A DNA stretch of 44,565 bases, taken from NCBI GenBank assembly GCA_016873195.1, contig VGXW01000005.1, positions 1-44,565 of the forward strand, read 5' to 3'. The notes below the pieces were generated by a model. It was given only the letters and a program-made list of their open reading frames with translations, was not told the DNA's origin and ran no database searches. Every line of letters begins with the position of its first letter. Within the stretch, counting starts at the first letter, position 1. Shown here piece after piece: positions 41,702 through 44,565 of the stretch. This DNA comes from Planctomycetota bacterium. GTDB taxonomy: Bacteria > Planctomycetota > UBA1135 > UBA2386. The position numbers and the translations under genes were made by a program.

Positions 41702-43405
41702 ATGAGAATGCGCATCCTTGCTGCACTCGTCACCACGATCGCCGTGGCCACGGCCCAGACCGACTGGCCGCAGTACCAGGGCAACCCACAGCACACGGGC
41801 TACCTGCCCGTGACCCTGAACCCGGCGACCCTGGTGCCGCGCTACACCGTGCAGGTGGCGCCGAGCGCGTGGCTCGAGCCGGTCACGGTCGCCGACGGCA
41901 AGGTCTTCGTCAGCAGCACCGACCGCTACCTGCGCACGCTCACGGCCAGCACGGGCGCGCCGCTCTGGCAGATCCAGTTTCCGGGCGTCTTCTCGGTCAA
42001 CCCGCCGAGCTACCACCAGGGCAAGGTCTACCTGCAGACGGGCAACCACGGCTCGGACACCTACCTGCGCTGCTACCACGCGAACACGGGCCAGCTCGTG
42101 TTCCAGTCGGCCCACGCAGCGCAGTGGGAGTCCTACTACGCGCCGACGATCCGCGACGGCGCGGTGTGGGTGAACGGCGGCTACTACGGCGGCATGTACT
42201 CGTTCGACGCCGCGAACGGCCAGCAGCGCTGGTTCGTGCCCCTGCCGCAGTACGACGAATGGACGCCCGCGGTCGACGGGGACACGGCCTACGGCTACGT
42301 CGGCGGCACCTTGTTCGCGCTGAACCGCGACACGGGCGCCGAGCGTTACCGCATCCTCGACCCGGGCTTCAGCTGGCAGGGATGGTCGATGGGCCTGGCA
42401 CCGGTGCTCGGCGGGCAGAACGACGTGCTCGTGATCCAGAGCGCACGCATGCTGCGCTTCGATCTGCAGAGCCGCACCATCGCCTGGCAGCTCCCGGGCA
42501 GCTTCACCGGCCAGCCCGCGGTGCACGCCAACACCGTGTTCGCCATCAACTCGAACAGCCTGCAGGCGCGCGCGCAGGACACGGGCGCCCTGCTGTGGTC
42601 GTGGGCCCGTCCCGGCGAGACGCTGTCGGGCAACGTCGTGGTCACGGCCCAGCACGTGCTCGTGCGCAGCGCGACGAAGACGTTCCTGATCGACCGCACG
42701 ACGCACGCCGCCGTCTACGAGATCGCGGCCGCGGGCCACATCACGATCGGCGAGGGCGCGATCTACATCGCGCGCACCGACGGCCACCTGACCTGCGTGG
42801 GCTTCGCGACGCTGCCGACGGCGCTCGCGGTGACCCCCGCGCAGCGCGACTACACGGCGCCGCCGGCCCTCGTGACGATCCACGGCACCGGCTTCGCGGC
42901 CGGCACGGGCCTCACGGTCCACTTCGGCGCGCTGCCCGCCACGCAGGTGACGGTCGTCGACGACCAGACGGTGACCTGTGTGCCGCCAGCGCACGGTCCC
43001 GGGGTGGTCGCGGTGGTCGTGGAGAACAGCAACGGCCGCACTTCGCGCCCGCGCGCGTTCGCGTTCACGCCGGCGATCGACCACGCCGGCGACGCCTTCC
43101 CGGGCTCGACGCCGACGATCGCCTTCCACCAGCCCACAGGGCGGCAGGTGCTCGCTGGTTGGGGGCTCGGCCCGCGCACGGCGCTGGCGTTCCCGCCGCT
43201 GGTCGGCGTGCTGGAGATCCACCCGGCGTGGAACCTGTTCTGGACGCCGCACTGGTCGACGAACCGCTTCGACCTGCCGCTGCCGATCCCCGCGAACCCG
43301 GCGCTCACGGGCACCACCCTGCTGTTCCAGTCGCTGGTCGGCTCGAGCCTGTTCAGCAGCGCGCAGGGCACGTTCGCGAACTGCTACGCGCTGACGATCC
43401 AGTGA
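41702..43405 (+). CDS. Secreted PQQ-like beta-propeller protein with IPT/TIG domain
   Basis: 567 residues. A signal peptide (RILAALVTTIAVATAQ) precedes PQQ-type propeller blades (about 20-365): DWPQYQGNPQHTGYLP, LTASTGAPLWQIQFPG, FDAANGQQRWFVPLP and AQDTGALLWSWARPGE. No PQQ-dehydrogenase catalytic motif is seen, so it is likely a binding or scaffold propeller. An IPT/TIG immunoglobulin-like domain follows (about 375-460; YTAPPALVTIHGTGFAAGTG, VTVVDDQTVTCVPPA). The last ~100 residues (LAGWGLGPRTALAF, LPLPIPANPALTGTTLLFQS) form a module that seems related to the tail of the TDGT-repeat protein. The start is set by AAGGAG 6 bp upstream. Confidence 0.87.
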   Translation: MRMRILAALVTTIAVATAQTDWPQYQGNPQHTGYLPVTLNPATLVPRYTVQVAPSAWLEPVTVADGKVFVSSTDRYLRTLTASTGAPLWQIQFPGVFSVNPPSYHQGKVYLQTGNHGSDTYLRCYHANTGQLVFQSAHAAQWESYYAPTIRDGAVWVNGGYYGGMYSFDAANGQQRWFVPLPQYDEWTPAVDGDTAYGYVGGTLFALNRDTGAERYRILDPGFSWQGWSMGLAPVLGGQNDVLVIQSARMLRFDLQSRTIAWQLPGSFTGQPAVHANTVFAINSNSLQARAQDTGALLWSWARPGETLSGNVVVTAQHVLVRSATKTFLIDRTTHAAVYEIAAAGHITIGEGAIYIARTDGHLTCVGFATLPTALAVTPAQRDYTAPPALVTIHGTGFAAGTGLTVHFGALPATQVTVVDDQTVTCVPPAHGPGVVAVVVENSNGRTSRPRAFAFTPAIDHAGDAFPGSTPTIAFHQPTGRQVLAGWGLGPRTALAFPPLVGVLEIHPAWNLFWTPHWSTNRFDLPLPIPANPALTGTTLLFQSLVGSSLFSSAQGTFANCYALTIQ

Positions 43406-43449
43406 CGCGCGGGCACGTCGACCGCGAGGCTCCCCGGGCTGCCGGTTGG

Positions 43450-43464
43450 CGCGAGGTCCTCGCG
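43450..43464. terminator. Palindromic hairpin between convergent genes
   Basis: CGCGAGG-T-CCTCGCG lies in the 69-bp gap between the PQQ protein stop and the membrane protein stop. It may serve both strands; there is no U-tract. Confidence 0.35.
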
Positions 43465-43474
43465 GCGGCCACCG

Positions 43475-44143
43475 CTACTTCGCGCCGCGGCCACCCAGCA
43501 GCGCGCCGAGGCAGGCCATCACCGTGCCGGCCACGATCGTGATCGCCGGCCAGAACGTGACCTGCGGCATCGCCAGCACGGTGAACAGTTCCTCCGGGGC
43601 CGGCGCCGGCAGGCCCGGCGGCAGTTTCACGTAGTGCGTCTCCCAGCCGAACTCGAGGGCCAACCAGGTGACGGCGAGCACGGGGATCCGCGCCAGCACC
43701 GCGTAGACGAACAGCAGCAGCGCCATGCGCGGCCAGGCGCAGGCGGCGATCACCACGCCGAGCGCGGCGAGACAGATGAACCACGACATGCCGCGCACCG
43801 GACCGGGGTGGTCGGCGTCGGGGAACCAGACGAGGTCGAGAGCGCGGCAGAGGGCCAAGCCGCCGAACATCACGGCGACCGCCAAGGCACTGATGGCCAG
43901 GGCCCTGCCCCGCGACCGCACGCCGGCGCCCGAGCGCTGCACGCGGAAACCGAACCAGAGGCCGAAGACGAAGATCAGCCAGCCGATGCCGACGATCGCC
44001 ATGCTGCCGCCGGCCTCGGGCAGGCCGAAGAACCTCGGGCTCCACCCGGCGAGCTGACCGACCAGGCGCAGCACCGTGACGAGCAGCGTCAGAAGCGAGG
44101 GAACGAGCACCAACGAGAGCAGCCGCGGCGGTTTCTGGTCCAT
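43475..44143 (-). CDS. Multi-pass membrane protein of unknown function
   Basis: 222 residues with about six hydrophobic helices: [95 protein letters not shown] and [21 protein letters not shown] recognise no family. A periplasmic loop contains [18 protein letters not shown] 44143 gives a short basic N-terminus (MDQKPPRLL), normal for an inner-membrane protein. The track start at 44266 would add an unrelated arginine-rich stretch and overlap the divergent mutB start. No clear functional link to either neighbour. Confidence 0.7.
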   Translation of the reverse strand: MDQKPPRLLSLVLVPSLLTLLVTVLRLVGQLAGWSPRFFGLPEAGGSMAIVGIGWLIFVFGLWFGFRVQRSGAGVRSRGRALAISALAVAVMFGGLALCRALDLVWFPDADHPGPVRGMSWFICLAALGVVIAACAWPRMALLLFVYAVLARIPVLAVTWLALEFGWETHYVKLPPGLPAPAPEELFTVLAMPQVTFWPAITIVAGTVMACLGALLGGRGAK

Positions 44144-44243
44144 CGGCGGAAGCCTACGCGCCGGGGCCGCCGCCGGGAATGCCGCGATGCTGCGCGCGCC
44201 ATGGCGCCGCGGCGCGGCCACGCGGCTACATTGCGGCCGCCCG

Positions 44244-44565
44244 ATGAACCCGCGCCCCGACTTCACGAAGATCCCCTACGGCTTCGCCGAGTTCGCACCC
44301 GCCACCGCCGCCGACTGGCAAGCCGCCGCCGGCCCCACCGCGCCGTGGTCCTCGCCCGAAGGCATCGCCCACCGGATCCTGCACCAAGCCGCCGACGCGC
44401 AGGTCCCGCACGCGGGCTCCCTGCCCGGCCTGCCGCCGTTCCTCGGCGGCCCCTACGCGACGATGTTCGCGCGGAAGCCGTGGACGATCCGCCAGTACGC
44501 CGGCTTCTCCACCGCCGAGGCGACCAACCAGTTCTATCGCAAGGCGCTCGCCGCGGGACAGCCCC
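44244..44565 (+). CDS. mutB: Methylmalonyl-CoA mutase large subunit, 3'-truncated by the window
   Basis: 107 codons of an open frame absent from the ORF track. The N-terminus ([20 protein letters not shown]) and the strongly conserved [38 protein letters not shown] identify a B12-dependent methylmalonyl-CoA mutase catalytic subunit. It converts (R)-methylmalonyl-CoA to succinyl-CoA in propionate metabolism. The C-terminal barrel and B12 domain are beyond the window. TACATT at 44227-44232 could be its -10 box. It is the second acyl-CoA mutase gene here, alongside the IcmF fusion at the left edge. Confidence 0.93.
   Translation, partial: MNPRPDFTKIPYGFAEFAPATAADWQAAAGPTAPWSSPEGIAHRILHQAADAQVPHAGSLPGLPPFLGGPYATMFARKPWTIRQYAGFSTAEATNQFYRKALAAGQP

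Noticed and set aside
36272-43252. 2,326-residue minus-strand ORF
   Set aside because: Only the last 971 residues (from ATG 39187, with signal peptide) are protein-like. The rest is arginine-rich shadow of the S46 and PQQ genes.
44144-44243. Cobalamin riboswitch upstream of mutB
   Set aside because: The 100-bp gap is too short for the full element and no B12-box-like sequence was seen.

Overview
The window is very GC-rich (nearly every third codon position is G or C), which fills the ORF track with long antisense shadows. Gene content points to a Gram-negative-type bacterium, most likely a member of the Planctomycetota. The clues are a secreted protein with 17 ELWxTDGTxAGT-type repeats, a PQQ-propeller protein with what looks like a related C-terminal module, S46 and M64 secreted peptidases, a type VI secretion (T6SS) membrane cluster and a glycyl-radical enzyme. 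The phylum is inferred from these families, not proven.

Layout. 1-2755 (+) is the 3' part of a fused B12-dependent acyl-CoA mutase (IcmF). 2774-13834 (-) is a tight T6SS unit: a pseudokinase/FHA fusion, tssJ, tssK, tssL, tssM, tagF and an ECF-like sigma factor. No Hcp, VgrG, ClpV, sheath or remaining baseplate genes are in view. 14108-14552 (+) is a HicBA toxin-antitoxin pair. 14728-17372 (+) is folD-fhs (one-carbon folate metabolism). 17654-19078 (+) is a DUF234-type ATPase behind a 28-bp palindrome. pfkA and an ALDH7 dehydrogenase (+) follow. 22107-24577 (-) holds an orphan DUF433 gene and a secreted GH127-like glycosidase. 24656-25249 (+) is a divergent CPBP-like membrane protein. 25387-26978 (-) is an ATPase/TOPRIM (DUF4276) pair resembling two-gene defence systems. 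27121-27449 (+) is a small gene and a probable nucleotidyltransferase remnant.

27451-33970 (-) is a possible four-gene operon: membrane glycosyltransferase, secreted M64 metallopeptidase, glycyl-radical activase and a glycyl-radical enzyme. Every active-site residue I remember for trans-4-hydroxy-L-proline dehydratase (HypD) is present, at one constant offset. 34050-36165 (-) holds a truncated outer-membrane lipoprotein, an AlbA_2/HATPase regulator and a truncated PHP-domain fragment. 36272-43405 holds three secreted proteins: the TDGT-repeat protein, an S46 dipeptidyl peptidase and the PQQ/IPT protein. 43475-44143 (-) is an unknown membrane protein. From 44244 (+) starts a methylmalonyl-CoA mutase large subunit that runs off the window.

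How the genes may work together. The most interesting theme is hydroxyproline use. A GH127-like enzyme (the family includes beta-L-arabinofuranosidases acting on hydroxyproline-linked arabinans), secreted peptidases and an anaerobic hydroxyproline dehydratase lie within about 19 kb. This could form a route for using hydroxyproline-rich glycoproteins or collagen. It is inference from gene content. The second theme is a T6SS whose FHA protein carries its own degenerate kinase. The third is a scatter of defence or toxin modules, several of them broken, between 14 and 36 kb.

No tRNA, rRNA or CRISPR array was seen. No gene-free gap exceeds 300 bases. The longest are 17373-17653 (hairpins plus operator), 41422-41701 (promoter candidate) and 13835-14107 (promoter plus possible ORF remnant).
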